The notes: generated by a model not told the origin, from the letters alone. 64,000 nucleotides of DNA from Phormidium tenue FACHB-1050 (GCF_014696925.1 NZ_JACJQY010000001.1:1-64000), one strand, 5' to 3'. Counted from the first letter of the stretch, positions 18,401-26,926 are shown. Made by a program: numbers and translations.

Positions 18401-18914
18401 AGTTGTCACTTAAATCAAGCAATTGAAGATTAAACAGCCTTGTTATTATAGAGAATTCGCTTAGCTTATTGGAACTTAAATAAAGAGATTGAAGATTACT
18501 CAATTGAGTAATTGATTCTGGTATCTCATCGATAGAGTTGTTCCTTAAGTCAAGAGATTGAAGATGAATAAGATTTATGATTGCTTCAGGGAAATGGCTA
18601 ATGCGGTTATTACTTAGATCAAGGAATTGGAGATTGCACAACTGTCCTATTACTTCTGGTATTTTGTCGATATCATTAGAGCTTAGATCAAGAGATTGTA
18701 AATTGGGCAGCTTTGCTAACTCAATTGGTAAAGTTTGGAGACGATTTTTTAAAATTCTATATTCCGTAATTTTACCTAAAACCAATTTTTTTAGGCTTTT
18801 ACAGTTACCAATCGCTGCTGGTAATACCTCAATACCTTGCCCAGCCAAGTTGAGTTCTTCCCACTCCTCTCGCGCAGCCTGTTCGATAAGTTCTTCTAAT
18901 TCTGATGGCAACAT
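15486..18914 (-). CDS. LRR-Roc-COR (Roco) GTPase with C-terminal adaptor-like module
   Basis: A 1142-residue Roco protein. About 20 leucine-rich repeats of 23 residues (LxxLxLSxNxIxxIPExIxxL) fill residues 15-490. A Roc GTPase follows, with P-loop GEGGAGKTS at about 515-523 and switch II DFGGQEIYHTTHQ at about 570. The COR region (about 680-960) ends in a Cys cluster (CNCNTCGGS). The last 100 residues carry VNTGNITVAGDNIGTQNNY and a helical module homologous to the protein at 725-1099. Roco proteins are nucleotide-controlled dimers; the tail suggests recruitment of effectors through homotypic contacts, which is inference. The gene is single, with repeats on both sides. Confidence 0.9.
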   Translation of the reverse strand: MLPSELEELIEQAAREEWEELNLAGQGIEVLPAAIGNCKSLKKLVLGKITEYRILKNRLQTLPIELAKLPNLQSLDLSSNDIDKIPEVIGQLCNLQFLDLSNNRISHFPEAIINLIHLQSLDLRNNSIDEIPESITQLSNLQSLYLSSNKLSEFSIITRLFNLQLLDLSDNCLSDIPNTIMKLINLQSLDLRSNYISQIANGITKLSNLQFLDLSSNKIEYFPNSIIGLKRLQSLNLNNNNINKFPESITKLSNLKSLDLRNNGILEFPESITKLSKLQALDLRSNYISEIPESITQLNSLQSLHLSDNRLNRFPESIARLKNLQSLYLSDNNLSQIPDVISDLANLKILHLNSNNLSYFPRAITGLVNLQFLDLGGDQTRHNSIKEIPEEISRLTNLQFLNLGFNRISNIPEALAQLINLQFLDLKNNKIIEHFPEVITKLPALESLELQENKIEILPPSIAKLLKLSYLGLSKNPIQIPPLELTKKGITAIREYFQQLETEGVDYLYEAKLLIVGEGGAGKTSLANKIINPNYQLCKEDTTKGIEVLRWSFVREDENRFFVNIWDFGGQEIYHTTHQFFLSKRSLYILVADNRKEDTDFYYWLSIIELLGENSPILIVKNEKENRKRELPSNLRSDFRSLKEDIPTNLADNYNLEKIIDACKYQMNQLPHIGDLLPKTWVKVRTALEQDSRNYISYMDYIQICEENGYKEGTYKFKLSEYFHDLGICLHFQDDKTSPLYKTVILKPKWATDAAYAILDSTEVIANFGRFTYKDLSQIWSNEEYREMYAELLELMQKFQLCYKIPQTLDSYIAPQLLTKTQPNYLWDERNNLILLYTYDFMPKGIVCQFIVSMHEYIEKDTENKQIVWRSGVIIHKREYAITRAEVIENYGKREIKIRVSGKNKRDLLTVVTHELDKIHSSYTRLADKFKKLIPCNCNTCGGSQNPHFYDFANLKRRYENRKYTVECDISYESVNVISLIDDAGARSMLYKSFEDENKRLDNQLSNSASVNIYVNQNQEETVSNSETTLNFHNSVGQVNTGNITVAGDNIGTQNNYSSNLSQAAKEIKELLDQLSEEYNPNTEKGQNSIKNEALKVIKNDSTLQQKIVNALKEGSVTALEEAINHPVAKTVIAATKGFLEG

Positions 18915-18919
18915 GATTT

Positions 18920-19215
18920 CAAGGAAAAAGTAAAAAGGTAAAAGGCAAAAACTGGGTTGGGTTTGGGAGGTTGAGATCCCCGACTTTTTCTACTCAAGCA
19001 AAAGGGATTTGCAAATTTACAAAAAAAGTCGGGGATCTGGGCTTGTAAGTAATTATCTATGATTTATTTGTTATTTGCAAAATCTTCTGCCATTTCCGCC
19101 ATAAAAGGCGATAGGAAACAAGGAAAAAATTGGGATAGCCGAGAAGGGCAACCACGGGGGGATTGCCCCTACTTTAGAAACTACCAAGTAATGTCAGTAT
19201 AAAGTAAAAATTGAT
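18920..19215. repeat. gap holding an inverted GTCGGGGATCT repeat
   Basis: No gene seen. AGATCCCCGACTTTTT at 18974-18989 faces AAAAAAAGTCGGGGATCT at 19021-19038. The same repeat with its leader GCAAATT(T/C)AC recurs at 57439-57466. A GGGCAACC...GGATTGCCC hairpin lies near 19145-19170. Confidence 0.6.
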
Positions 19216-19217
19216 GT

Positions 19218-20210
19218 TTAGAGAGTGACTATTTGATTGGTGGCTGCTGACTTTTCGGCAGCATTAGCAACCGCAAGAGAATGCAAAATACTCTCATGGT
19301 TAGTGTAGAGCGGCGTACCTGTAAACAGATGCGAGAGAACATTTTCGGTATCCTTCTTAAATAAACCTCGCGTTGTTCCTGCATCAAGTTCCATTTCTCC
19401 ATCTGCTGTAACTAATTTCCCCTTATCACCAGAAAAAATTAGCGCTCCTTGACTACCCTGTAACTCCATAACTCGCTCTGGATGCCAAAAGTCTTCACCT
19501 TTACTATAGCTAACATCAGCGAGAACTCCATTCTCAAACTGAAGTTGAGCATTGCAGACACAGGAAGTAAAATGACGTGGTAGATGATCACCCCTATAGC
19601 GCAACTGACAAGATACAGCCTTTACTTTCCCAAACAGAACAATTATTCGATTCAGCCGTGAAACTGCTGCGGTTAAGGGAAATCCAAACAAATCTGGTTT
19701 GTATGTCCATTTATCTTGGACAGGACGCTGTGGACTTTTAGTGGAATATCGAGCATAAAAAGGATTGCCAACCTTAGATAAATGCTCCATTACTAGTTGA
19801 TGCACACCACCTAATAGTTCAATATGTTCGACATGGAGCATTAAGTTCTGTTGCTGGGCAAGTTTGACCAATTCCTCGGCTTCAGCCAGATTAAAAGAGA
19901 GTGGATATTCGACAATCACATGCTTACCCGATCGCAGGGCTTGTCCCACTACAGCCCCATGATCGCGATTGACATTACAGATCACTACTAGGTCAATATC
20001 AGGACGCACAACTAGTTCTGACCAATATTGATGCACATGGGGAATCGCAAATTCTTGGGCGATCGCCTGTGTTTTTTCGGGATTACCTGCGATCGCCACC
20101 AGCGTAATACGTGGATCTTGACTGAATATTTCAGCGCGTAATTTGGCAACAAAGCCAGACCCAACAATACCAACTCGCAAAGGTTGATGAGAGATCGCGT
20201 AACTAGTCAT
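19218..20210 (-). CDS. bvdR: biliverdin reductase, Gfo/Idh/MocA family
   Basis: A 330-residue NAD(P)H-dependent oxidoreductase. The N-terminal Rossmann motif is VGIVGSGFVAKLRAE. The middle has EYPLSFNLAEAEELV and LHVEHIELLGGVHQLV, then YARYST, WTYKPDLFGFPLTAAVSRLNR and RGLFKKDTENVLSHLFTGTPLY. This order and wording match cyanobacterial BvdR as I know it from Synechocystis. BvdR reduces the C10 bridge of biliverdin IXalpha to bilirubin and is linked to phycobiliprotein metabolism. It stands alone, with palindromes upstream. A generic Gfo/Idh sugar dehydrogenase is the less likely alternative. Confidence 0.85.
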   Translation of the reverse strand: MTSYAISHQPLRVGIVGSGFVAKLRAEIFSQDPRITLVAIAGNPEKTQAIAQEFAIPHVHQYWSELVVRPDIDLVVICNVNRDHGAVVGQALRSGKHVIVEYPLSFNLAEAEELVKLAQQQNLMLHVEHIELLGGVHQLVMEHLSKVGNPFYARYSTKSPQRPVQDKWTYKPDLFGFPLTAAVSRLNRIIVLFGKVKAVSCQLRYRGDHLPRHFTSCVCNAQLQFENGVLADVSYSKGEDFWHPERVMELQGSQGALIFSGDKGKLVTADGEMELDAGTTRGLFKKDTENVLSHLFTGTPLYTNHESILHSLAVANAAEKSAATNQIVTL

Positions 20211-20242
20211 GATTTGGAAGTTCTCTAATTATGTAAATACAT

Positions 20243-20317
20243 AATAAAGGCGGCGCGATGCACCGCTTTTATTTTTTCACTTTATAAAAAAGAGCGGCGT
20301 ATTGCGCCGCCTTTTTT
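20243..20317. terminator. two adjacent GCGGCG hairpins
   Basis: AATAAAGGCGGCGC-GAT-GCACCGCTTTTATT and AAAAAAGAGCGGCG...CGCCGCCTTTTTT in tandem, downstream of the 20317-20604 gene and upstream of bvdR. Confidence 0.65.
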
Positions 20318-20604
20318 TACTTGAGGCGATGCAATTTAGACGGTGGCAATAGTTTGCGCTCTGGGGCAACTTTTTGCCTTGGCGATCGCACATAAAAGAT
20401 TTTGCGTCCTGTCGTCTCATTCACCCAACGGGCAAAGCGACTCCACACTTTTTCAGATAAATATTTCTGAGCAACGATCGCTAAACCAATGACGACAGCG
20501 ATCGGGAATACTGAGTCAAAGGGATTTCCATCGCGGCTACCCACAAATAGCAGCACAACTGCGGAAATCAGTGCAGAGATCAGTAAAAATTGAAATTTAG
20601 ACAT
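20317..20604 (-). CDS. small membrane protein of unknown function
   Basis: A 95-residue protein with two hydrophobic segments (FLLISALISAVVLLFVGS and VFPIAVVIGLAIVAQKYL) and a basic C-terminal tail rich in Arg/Lys (RSPRQKVAPERKLLPPSKLHRLK). No family recognised. Confidence 0.6.
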   Translation of the reverse strand: MSKFQFLLISALISAVVLLFVGSRDGNPFDSVFPIAVVIGLAIVAQKYLSEKVWSRFARWVNETTGRKIFYVRSPRQKVAPERKLLPPSKLHRLK

Positions 20605-20703
20605 ATATTTCCTGAATTATGCGTTTATTGGGGATTGGCTTTTAGCTTTTGGCTTTTAGCTTTTAAATGTACTTGAGAAACCATTTAAGAATTGTAGTTT
20701 TTG

Positions 20704-20771
20704 CCCCCCTACCCCCCCAATTCTGGGGGGAACCATATTTAAGTCCCCCAGAATTGGGGGATTTAGGGGGC
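20704..20771. repeat. CCCCCAATTCTGGGGG repeat element
   Basis: Two AATTCTGGGG/CCCCAGAATT palindromes flanked by CCCCCCTA and TTAGGGGG, together an imperfect large hairpin. A second copy lies inside the MITE at 39822-39900. Short AGCTAACTGCTAATTGC repeats follow at 20827-20876. Confidence 0.75.
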
Positions 20772-20876
20772 TAGACACCTAGAGCTTTAAACGAGAAAGT
20801 ATCGTGTGATTCTTAAATGGGTTCTGAGCTAACAGCTAACAGCTAACTGCTAATTGCTAACAGCTAATTGCTAATT

Positions 20877-21785
20877 CTAACGAGTTTTAAAAGTTGTACC
20901 ATCTTTAGCGATCGCGAGACATTTAGTTATAGCTGTAACACCGATTGATTGCCATGCTTGCTGCATAGCTTGGGCAACTGACTCTATTGTACCCATTGGG
21001 GCTAAAGAAAGTAGTGTTGGTCCCGCGCCACTGATCACCGTGCCATAGGCTCCCGCCGCGATCGCGGCTCCCTGCACATCAGCCATACCTGTTATCAAAC
21101 TTTGGCGATAGGGTTGATGTAATTGATCCTGTAGTCCCGCCTTAATCCAACTAGCATTTCCTGTCTGAATCCCGTGCGTTAACAATGCCAAATGCGAAGC
21201 GTTAAAAACTGCGTCATGCATGGAAAATTGTTTTGGTAAAACCTTGCGTGCTGCTGCGGTCGATAACTCAAAGGCGGGAATTGCTAACGCGATCGCAATA
21301 TCTTCATGCCATTGCAAATCACAAAATTCCCATCCTCCCGCTTGATTGGAAGCCATCAGTTGACATCCGCCCAACATTGCAGGAGCCACATTATCAGGAT
21401 GTCCCTCCATCTCGATCGCAAGATCTAATAAAGCAATGCGATCGAGGGGCGATCCTGCTAACAGATTTGCGCCAAAAATACCGCCCACAATTGCTGTTGC
21501 AGAACTGCCCAAACCTCGCGATAGTGGGATGGCTGTGTCTGTATGAAAGGCGATCGCTGGAATGGGGCGATCAATAAGCTGATAAAACTTAGCTATGCTT
21601 TGATATACAAGGTTGGTTTCGTCTCGTTCCACCTTGTCTGCGCCTTCCCCCGATGCAGTGATGGTTAAGCGATCGGCGAGGGAAAATTCAAAACGGTTAT
21701 AGAGCGATAGGGCTGCGCCAAGGCAGTCAAACCCAGGACCAATATTAGCAGTGGTTGCGGGAACGGAAACTTCAAAAATGGTCAT
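20877..21785 (-). CDS. thrB: homoserine kinase
   Basis: A 302-residue GHMP kinase that makes O-phosphohomoserine for threonine synthesis. The N-terminal substrate motif is VPATTANIGPGFDCLGAAL. The GHMP ATP-binding loop is PLSRGLGSSATAIVGG (about 87-102). The C-terminal glycine motif AYGTVISGAGPTLLSL completes the family pattern. Its pathway partner threonine synthase lies 41 kb away in the same window, not in an operon. Confidence 0.95.
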   Translation of the reverse strand: MTIFEVSVPATTANIGPGFDCLGAALSLYNRFEFSLADRLTITASGEGADKVERDETNLVYQSIAKFYQLIDRPIPAIAFHTDTAIPLSRGLGSSATAIVGGIFGANLLAGSPLDRIALLDLAIEMEGHPDNVAPAMLGGCQLMASNQAGGWEFCDLQWHEDIAIALAIPAFELSTAAARKVLPKQFSMHDAVFNASHLALLTHGIQTGNASWIKAGLQDQLHQPYRQSLITGMADVQGAAIAAGAYGTVISGAGPTLLSLAPMGTIESVAQAMQQAWQSIGVTAITKCLAIAKDGTTFKTR

Positions 21786-21796
21786 GCTGAAAAACT

Positions 21797-21860
21797 AAAA
21801 TAAAGAGCAGTTTTTTGTGGTTCAGCTTCGCCGAACCACAAAAAAACTGCTCTTTATTTT
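21797..21860. terminator. long palindrome between thrB and hemY
   Basis: Arms of 27-28 bases (AAAATAAAGAGCAG... with GTGGTTC) with one bulge around AGCTTCGCC; terminator of hemY, whose stop is 12 bases away. Confidence 0.75.
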
Positions 21861-21872
21861 ACGGTGCAGCCT

Positions 21873-23312
21873 TTACTTTAAGAATGCCTCAATTTTGGTT
21901 GCTTCTTGCAAACTCCGCTTGATGCAATCGCCTAAAGCGACACCACCAATAAAGTTGGCACTCACATACAAGCCTTGAGATTTTTGTAATTCTTTTTCTA
22001 CCGTCGCAAGCCGATCTAAATGTCCAATCTCATATTGAGGGATAGCCTTATCCCAAACATGGACAGCGATCGCCTTCGGTTCGGCTTTTGTGTCAGGACG
22101 CAGGATGGTTTTCTTGAGATCTTGATGAACGGCGGCAATGATTTCAGGCTCTGAAAGCTTAGCTAAAGCAGGATCGAGCGTGCCACCGATAAAGTTTAAT
22201 AACAGTTGCCAACCTTCAGGGGCACGTCCAGCAAATAGACTGGATGACCAGATTGTGCCTAGGGTTCTCACGCCTTGAGTGCGCGGTATCAAATTGCCAA
22301 ATCCTTTCATGTCATAGGCAAATTCGCTCTTAGGATATGCCATCACCACACAAGCTACAGTCGGATAAAAAATCTCGTTTAAGGCTTGGCTAGCTGCTGG
22401 TAGATAGTCTTGCAACAGTTTGGCGGTGACATAGGCGGGGGTACTGAGTACTACCGATCGCGATCGCACCGTTTCTTCACCTATGGGCGTATCAAACTTA
22501 GAAATATAGATTTCGCCTTGCTTTTCTAGCGAGATCAAAGTCCATTGCTGCTTGACGGCTGTACCCTGCTCTCGTAACTTCGTAGCGATCGCCTCAGGCA
22601 ACATCTTAATCCCTTGCCGAAATGAACCCAGTTCACCAGCTTTAACTTTGGGAAGATTGGGATCATTCAGCTTTTGGGCTTTACGTTCTTTTGCCGAAAG
22701 GATTGCGCCTGCAAGCAAACCGTTATAGCTATCTTCTAAGCGAAAAATCTTAGAAAAGGCTGCCTTGGCACTAAGTCGTTTCGGATCACCTGCGTATACA
22801 CCTGAAATAAACGGTGCAACTAATCTTTCAACCGCTTGTTTACCTAGTAGGCGTGAAAAGAATTGATCAACGGATTCTTCGCCAGCCATTGCGGGACGCG
22901 CAAAGCCGATCGCCCCTAAAGCCAGACGAATTTTGCCGCCCCAAGTCAAAATTTTGGAGGCGATCGCTGTCGGTGGACTCATGGGTAAGGCGTTTAACTT
23001 GCCATTGAGAAAGACAAAACGGGGCAATTTGCCATCAGCTAATACCAATTCGTCCTTTAGTCCCACCTGAACTGCTAAACGCAATAACTCAGGCGCAGGC
23101 TGAAAACTATTTGGTCCCTCTTCCCATTGATAACCTTCGTCATTTTTAGCGCTGGTGATCGCACCACCTAACCGATCCTGTGCTTCCGCAACCAAGACGC
23201 GATATTTTTTGGCGATCGCTAGTTCATGGGCGATCGTTAAGCCTGATATCCCTGCGCCAACGACAAGAACATCTAAGGGTTGATTGGTTGCAGAGGAGGG
23301 TGTTAGGGACAT
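21873..23312 (-). CDS. hemY: protoporphyrinogen oxidase, oxygen-dependent FAD type
   Basis: A 479-residue FAD enzyme that oxidises protoporphyrinogen IX to protoporphyrin IX, the last shared step of haem and chlorophyll synthesis. The Rossmann motif is VVGAGISGLTIAHELA, followed by EAQDRLGGAI and EEGPNSFQP. The C-terminal FAD signature is LYVSANFIGGVALGDCIKRSLQEA. Many cyanobacteria use HemJ instead, so the HemY type is of comparative interest. It is separated from thrB by a palindrome. Confidence 0.92.
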   Translation of the reverse strand: MSLTPSSATNQPLDVLVVGAGISGLTIAHELAIAKKYRVLVAEAQDRLGGAITSAKNDEGYQWEEGPNSFQPAPELLRLAVQVGLKDELVLADGKLPRFVFLNGKLNALPMSPPTAIASKILTWGGKIRLALGAIGFARPAMAGEESVDQFFSRLLGKQAVERLVAPFISGVYAGDPKRLSAKAAFSKIFRLEDSYNGLLAGAILSAKERKAQKLNDPNLPKVKAGELGSFRQGIKMLPEAIATKLREQGTAVKQQWTLISLEKQGEIYISKFDTPIGEETVRSRSVVLSTPAYVTAKLLQDYLPAASQALNEIFYPTVACVVMAYPKSEFAYDMKGFGNLIPRTQGVRTLGTIWSSSLFAGRAPEGWQLLLNFIGGTLDPALAKLSEPEIIAAVHQDLKKTILRPDTKAEPKAIAVHVWDKAIPQYEIGHLDRLATVEKELQKSQGLYVSANFIGGVALGDCIKRSLQEATKIEAFLK

Positions 23313-23421
23313 AGCTAAAAGGACTTAAAGGCAATGAGCAATTTTCAGTCTAGTACAACAAAGATCCTATAGCTCAGTACAAGCTTTATTTAGATTTGTG
23401 CAGCCGCCATAGGCGGCTTGT

Positions 23422-23658
23422 TTATACTGAGTGCTGAAATAAAGCGTTCAAATACACTTTGGCTGTACTGCGATAGCTATGGGATGCGTTGTGGGATGTG
23501 CCGTGGCGATCGCTACCACCGTTTTGCAACAAAAACAAAGACAAGGCGGCGGCAAATACACGATCCTGATCCCAGTCAGGATGTGACTCTAGGTAACTTT
23601 TGAGGGTTTCGTGCAATTCTTCAGGAATCTCTGCCAATATACTGACGGTCGTACTCAT
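23422..23658 (-). CDS. DUF2811 family protein
   Basis: A 78-residue protein. The core VSILAEIPEELHETLKSYLESHPDWDQDRVFAAALSLFLLQNG matches the small cyanobacterial DUF2811 family, with an N-terminal strand and two helices like a ribbon-helix-helix protein. DNA binding is inference. The tail after residue 50 is poorly conserved in type. The candidate origin follows its 5' end. Confidence 0.8.
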   Translation of the reverse strand: MSTTVSILAEIPEELHETLKSYLESHPDWDQDRVFAAALSLFLLQNGGSDRHGTSHNASHSYRSTAKVYLNALFQHSV

Positions 23659-23943
23659 GCTGAAACCTCAACTATTAAACAAGTTTGATAGAAATGACGC
23701 AACCATTTTTCAGAGGTCGGGCTTTAATTGTGCGTGCAACTAGCTGTTCTTGTCAACGTAACGAAGTGTTAAGTATTGATGATAAATAAATGAAACCAAC
23801 TTGATAGAATCAGTATTTTAGAGCGATTTGATTTACGTATCTTAATAATCAAAGGGGCTTAAAAGTTTTCCCAAATGAAATGCTCATTCTATTAACGAAT
23901 CCTTAACCAGTAAGGCGGCAGTATCTTTACCTCCAAAAGCACC

Positions 23944-24107
23944 TGTGGAAAACTAACAGTTATCTGTGGAAAAAGTCCCAATATCTGTGGAAAAGTCTGT
24001 GGAAAACTTTTGAAGATCTAATTTGAAAATTATTTTTTTCTTAATATTTATGGTGATTTCTAAATCAACAAAAAACGACACTTTACGTTAATTTACGTTT
24101 TTTGCTG
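23944..24107. other. candidate replication origin: four exact DnaA boxes plus AT-rich stretch
   Basis: The 9-mer TGTGGAAAA, reverse complement of the cyanobacterial DnaA box TTTTCCACA, occurs exactly four times at 23944, 23965, 23986 and 23998, all in one orientation with 21, 21 and 12-base spacing. An AT-rich segment (24017-24105) follows directly. The 450-base gap holds no gene. dnaA and dnaN are not in the window, and chromosomal oriC versus a secondary DnaA-binding locus cannot be settled here. Confidence 0.6.
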
Positions 24108-24542
24108 TTAATGACTCAGCCAATTTTCGGGAACAACGATTAATGTTGTGCCTTGCCGCCTCAGAATAATGACTTTTTGTTGAGCCGCGATCGCAATTTG
24201 AGGGTTATCACATTTTGCTTTCCATGAACTACCCTCATAGTGGACTCTTCCCGACTCTCCTGCGGGGATTTCCGTAAGCGTAACCCCTTCACTCGATTCT
24301 TTTAGTTGATGTGAATCCTTGGGAATAAATCGTCGTGAAGCCACTGCTAACATCGCCGAGATCACCATCCAAGCCAAGATTTGTAAGGCAGGAATCGGCA
24401 AAATCAGCGCGATCAAACCTACTAGCAATGCAGCTAAGCCCATTGCTCCAGCAATCAAAAAGGTTGGCAATGGCACTAGCAACTCAATAATGCAAAGGGC
24501 AATACCGATCAGTAGCCAGACTTGACTAGGTAGTAAATTCAT
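24108..24542 (-). CDS. NfeD family membrane protein
   Basis: A 144-residue protein. Three hydrophobic segments cover residues 8-68, and the C-terminal part is an NfeD OB-fold (GESGRVHYEGSSWKAKCDNPQIAIAAQQKVIILRRQGTTLIVVPE). NfeD proteins associate with SPFH/stomatin-type membrane proteins; none is encoded next to it. It is of the short form without the ClpP-class protease domain. Confidence 0.85.
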   Translation of the reverse strand: MNLLPSQVWLLIGIALCIIELLVPLPTFLIAGAMGLAALLVGLIALILPIPALQILAWMVISAMLAVASRRFIPKDSHQLKESSEGVTLTEIPAGESGRVHYEGSSWKAKCDNPQIAIAAQQKVIILRRQGTTLIVVPENWLSH

Positions 24543-24575
24543 TGCACACCTGATTTATCAGAATTATCCCAAAAC

Positions 24576-24616
24576 ACAGTTTTTGTAGCGCAACGAAGTT
24601 GCGCTACAAAAACTGT
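24576..24616. terminator. palindrome upstream of nfeD / downstream of the MCE gene
   Basis: Perfect 19-bp arms around GAA (GCGCAAC-GAA-GTTGCGC); probable terminator for the MCE-ABC operon ending at 24677. Confidence 0.75.
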
Positions 24617-24676
24617 TCTTTATTTTACTTTCTTGCTACCACAGGAATTAGTAATACGTAGCTTCACCACACACTA

Positions 24677-25990
24677 CTAATTCTTGCCTGTAGCCTCTGT
24701 CGCAGGGACTACTTCTGATTTGACAATTGTGCTACTGGGTTTGGGGCTATTGATTTTGATTTTTTGGGAATCCAGAGCTTTTTCCCGTCTAGAGCGATCA
24801 TCCTCAGTGGTTGATTTAATAACCTTATTGCGAGCGACTTCTACAGTTTCTGGTAATTTAGGGCGATCGCCTGCTGTCGGCTCGCTAGGGCGTGAATTAG
24901 TTGCAGTTGGTGCAATTGAGTCCAAATCTGGCGCATTGGATAACAAACCACCTAAACCATTAATTAAATTGCGAATATTGTTACGCAGCTTTGGATCTCC
25001 TGTCAGTTCATCGAGATCGGCGGTAATTTTCTTCGCATTGGCAAAAGTTGCCCTAGCCGAGTCCAGAGTTTCGCGTAATGCGGAGATGGTAGCTGGATCA
25101 TTGAGTTCACCAGATACTTTGCGAAGGTTTGCCGAGGTTTCGGCAGCATTTTCCGCGAGTTGCTGCAAGTTAGCAATCAACTTGCCATCATTTAACAAAG
25201 GTTTAGCGCTAGCTAGCAGCGATCGCGCTTCTCTGGAAGTAGCCGCGATCCCATCAAGGGTTTGGGCTAGTTTTTCGCGATTGACCTCAATCAAGTCTTG
25301 GGCGCTATTTGCCACATTGCCAACTTTCGTCGCTGCACCACTAATTGCATCAGCAGTATCACCAAATTTCGCAAGCTGACTTTCAAAAGTTCCAACCACT
25401 CGATTGGCTGAATCCGTAAGCTTTTGGATACTTTTAGCCGTTGATTTGGCAGCAACTAAGGTTTCGTTGAGGTTATCGATTAAATTTTGATCGTTGATTT
25501 TGCGTAATGCAGCACTCGAATCCTTGAGTAAGGCAATGAAGCTCACACCACGCACACCGTCAATCTGCCCACCCTGACAAATAATCAAATCAGCATTGCA
25601 ATCCTTAGCGATCGGATTCATTTGCGGATCAATGGCTAATTTATCTTGCGGCGGGAAAATATCAATGTTGGTATTGCCTAAAAAACCGCTTTGATTAGTT
25701 TCGGCAATCGATTGTTTTGGAATAATCAGCTTAGGATTTTCAATACTTACTTGCACATCAACGCCTTCGGTTTGGGCGGTCATGGCAGTTACTCGTCCCA
25801 CTTCTACACCACGAAACCGAACCACTGAGCCAGTATTTAGTCCACTTGCATCAGCTATTTTGATCGTAAACGTAAACTTAGAACTACTCAGTTGTAACCC
25901 GCGCAGCCATAGCAATGCGCCCCCAAGCGCCACTACTCCACCAATGATAAATAAGCCAAGCGCACCGTCGCGTAATGTTTTTCGCTGCAC
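24677..25990 (-). CDS. MCE/MlaD family lipid-binding protein
   Basis: A 437-residue protein. One N-terminal membrane helix (about 11-31) is followed by a single MCE domain (about 37-120: FTIKIADASGLNTGSVVRFRGVEVGRV). A long Ala/Asn-rich helical segment, probably coiled coil, reaches residue 340, with a Pro/Ser-rich tail. MlaD proteins form hexameric rings that carry phospholipids between membranes; in cyanobacteria and chloroplasts (TGD2) they are linked to lipid import. It is encoded 5 bases after the ABC ATPase gene. Confidence 0.9.
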   Translation of the reverse strand: MQRKTLRDGALGLFIIGGVVALGGALLWLRGLQLSSSKFTFTIKIADASGLNTGSVVRFRGVEVGRVTAMTAQTEGVDVQVSIENPKLIIPKQSIAETNQSGFLGNTNIDIFPPQDKLAIDPQMNPIAKDCNADLIICQGGQIDGVRGVSFIALLKDSSAALRKINDQNLIDNLNETLVAAKSTAKSIQKLTDSANRVVGTFESQLAKFGDTADAISGAATKVGNVANSAQDLIEVNREKLAQTLDGIAATSREARSLLASAKPLLNDGKLIANLQQLAENAAETSANLRKVSGELNDPATISALRETLDSARATFANAKKITADLDELTGDPKLRNNIRNLINGLGGLLSNAPDLDSIAPTATNSRPSEPTAGDRPKLPETVEVARNKVIKSTTEDDRSRREKALDSQKIKINSPKPSSTIVKSEVVPATEATGKN

Positions 25991-25995
25991 GAGCC

Positions 25996-26835
25996 TTATA
26001 CCTCCCTAGTCAAAAGTTGAATTGGACCTTCAGTACTGCCACTAAAAAATTGTCTGACATACGGATTGTCGGCAGTATCAATTGTACTCACGTTTCCTGC
26101 ATAGCGCACCGATCCGCGATAAAGAACGATCAAGCGATCGGCTGTACGGCGGATCGTGCTGTCTTGGTGAGTAACGACAATATAGCTATCACAGACCTGT
26201 TGTTCTCGGAGCGATCGCATCAAGTCTTCGATAATGGTCGAAGCCACAGGGTCAAGTCCTGCGGTGGGTTCATCATAGAGCAGCACTTTTTTGGTTTGCG
26301 TTTTGGCGGTGGGGTCATCCATAATCGCACGGGCAAAACTCACCCGTTTCCGCATCCCGCCTGACAGTTGGCTAGGATAGCGATCGCTAATGTTATCTAA
26401 ACCCACCATGGCAAGCTTATGTTCGACCAGTCGATAAATCTCGCGGCGTGACAGGCGGGAATGCTCAAATAACGAGAATCCCACATTTTCGGCAACCGTG
26501 AGTGAGTCAAAGAGGGCGGCATTTTGGAATACCATCCCAATACTTAAGCCGTAACCTCCTTCTTGGATATCATCTTCCGAAGAAACAAGGTTGCCATTGA
26601 TGTATAACTCACCTTGGTCAGGGGCAAGTAGTCCGCAAATAATGCGTAAGATTGTCGATTTGCCAGTACCAGAGGGTCCAATGATAGCGATCGCTTCACC
26701 TGTATGCACAGTGAGATCGACACCATTTAGTACAGCATTAGATCCAAAACTTTTATGAATATCACGCAGTTCTAGCAAGGGTGTGACCACATTGCTACTA
26801 TTTTTGATCAGAGATCGGACTGGCTCCATCGACAT
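25996..26835 (-). CDS. MlaF-type ABC transporter ATP-binding protein
   Basis: A 279-residue ATPase. Walker A is GPSGTGKST, the signature is LSGGMRKRVSFARA, Walker B is VLLYDEPTAGLDP, and the switch His is in VVTHQDS. The MRKR form of the signature and its pairing with an MCE protein place it in the Mla/TGD3 group. The MlaE-like permease is not adjacent and must lie elsewhere. First gene of a two-gene operon. Confidence 0.92.
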   Translation of the reverse strand: MSMEPVRSLIKNSSNVVTPLLELRDIHKSFGSNAVLNGVDLTVHTGEAIAIIGPSGTGKSTILRIICGLLAPDQGELYINGNLVSSEDDIQEGGYGLSIGMVFQNAALFDSLTVAENVGFSLFEHSRLSRREIYRLVEHKLAMVGLDNISDRYPSQLSGGMRKRVSFARAIMDDPTAKTQTKKVLLYDEPTAGLDPVASTIIEDLMRSLREQQVCDSYIVVTHQDSTIRRTADRLIVLYRGSVRYAGNVSTIDTADNPYVRQFFSGSTEGPIQLLTREV

Positions 26836-26926
26836 GTATTTCTGATTGAAAAAATCGCTCTACCAAAAACTAACATTTTTTCAGAAACTTTTCCTAAAAA
26901 AACTCTAAATCAGCAATTGTTACTAA

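Noticed and set aside
15486-18914. Repetitive DNA resembling a tandem or CRISPR-like array
   Set aside because: The period of about 69 bases is the 23-residue leucine-rich repeat of an intact gene.
20827-20876. AGCTAACTGCTAATTGC repeats as a CRISPR remnant
   Set aside because: Units are short, irregular and lack spacers.
24684-25379. 231-codon + strand open frame
   Set aside because: It is antisense to the MCE/MlaD gene, is Ser/Leu/Ala-rich without any motif, and comes from the biased codons of the opposite strand.
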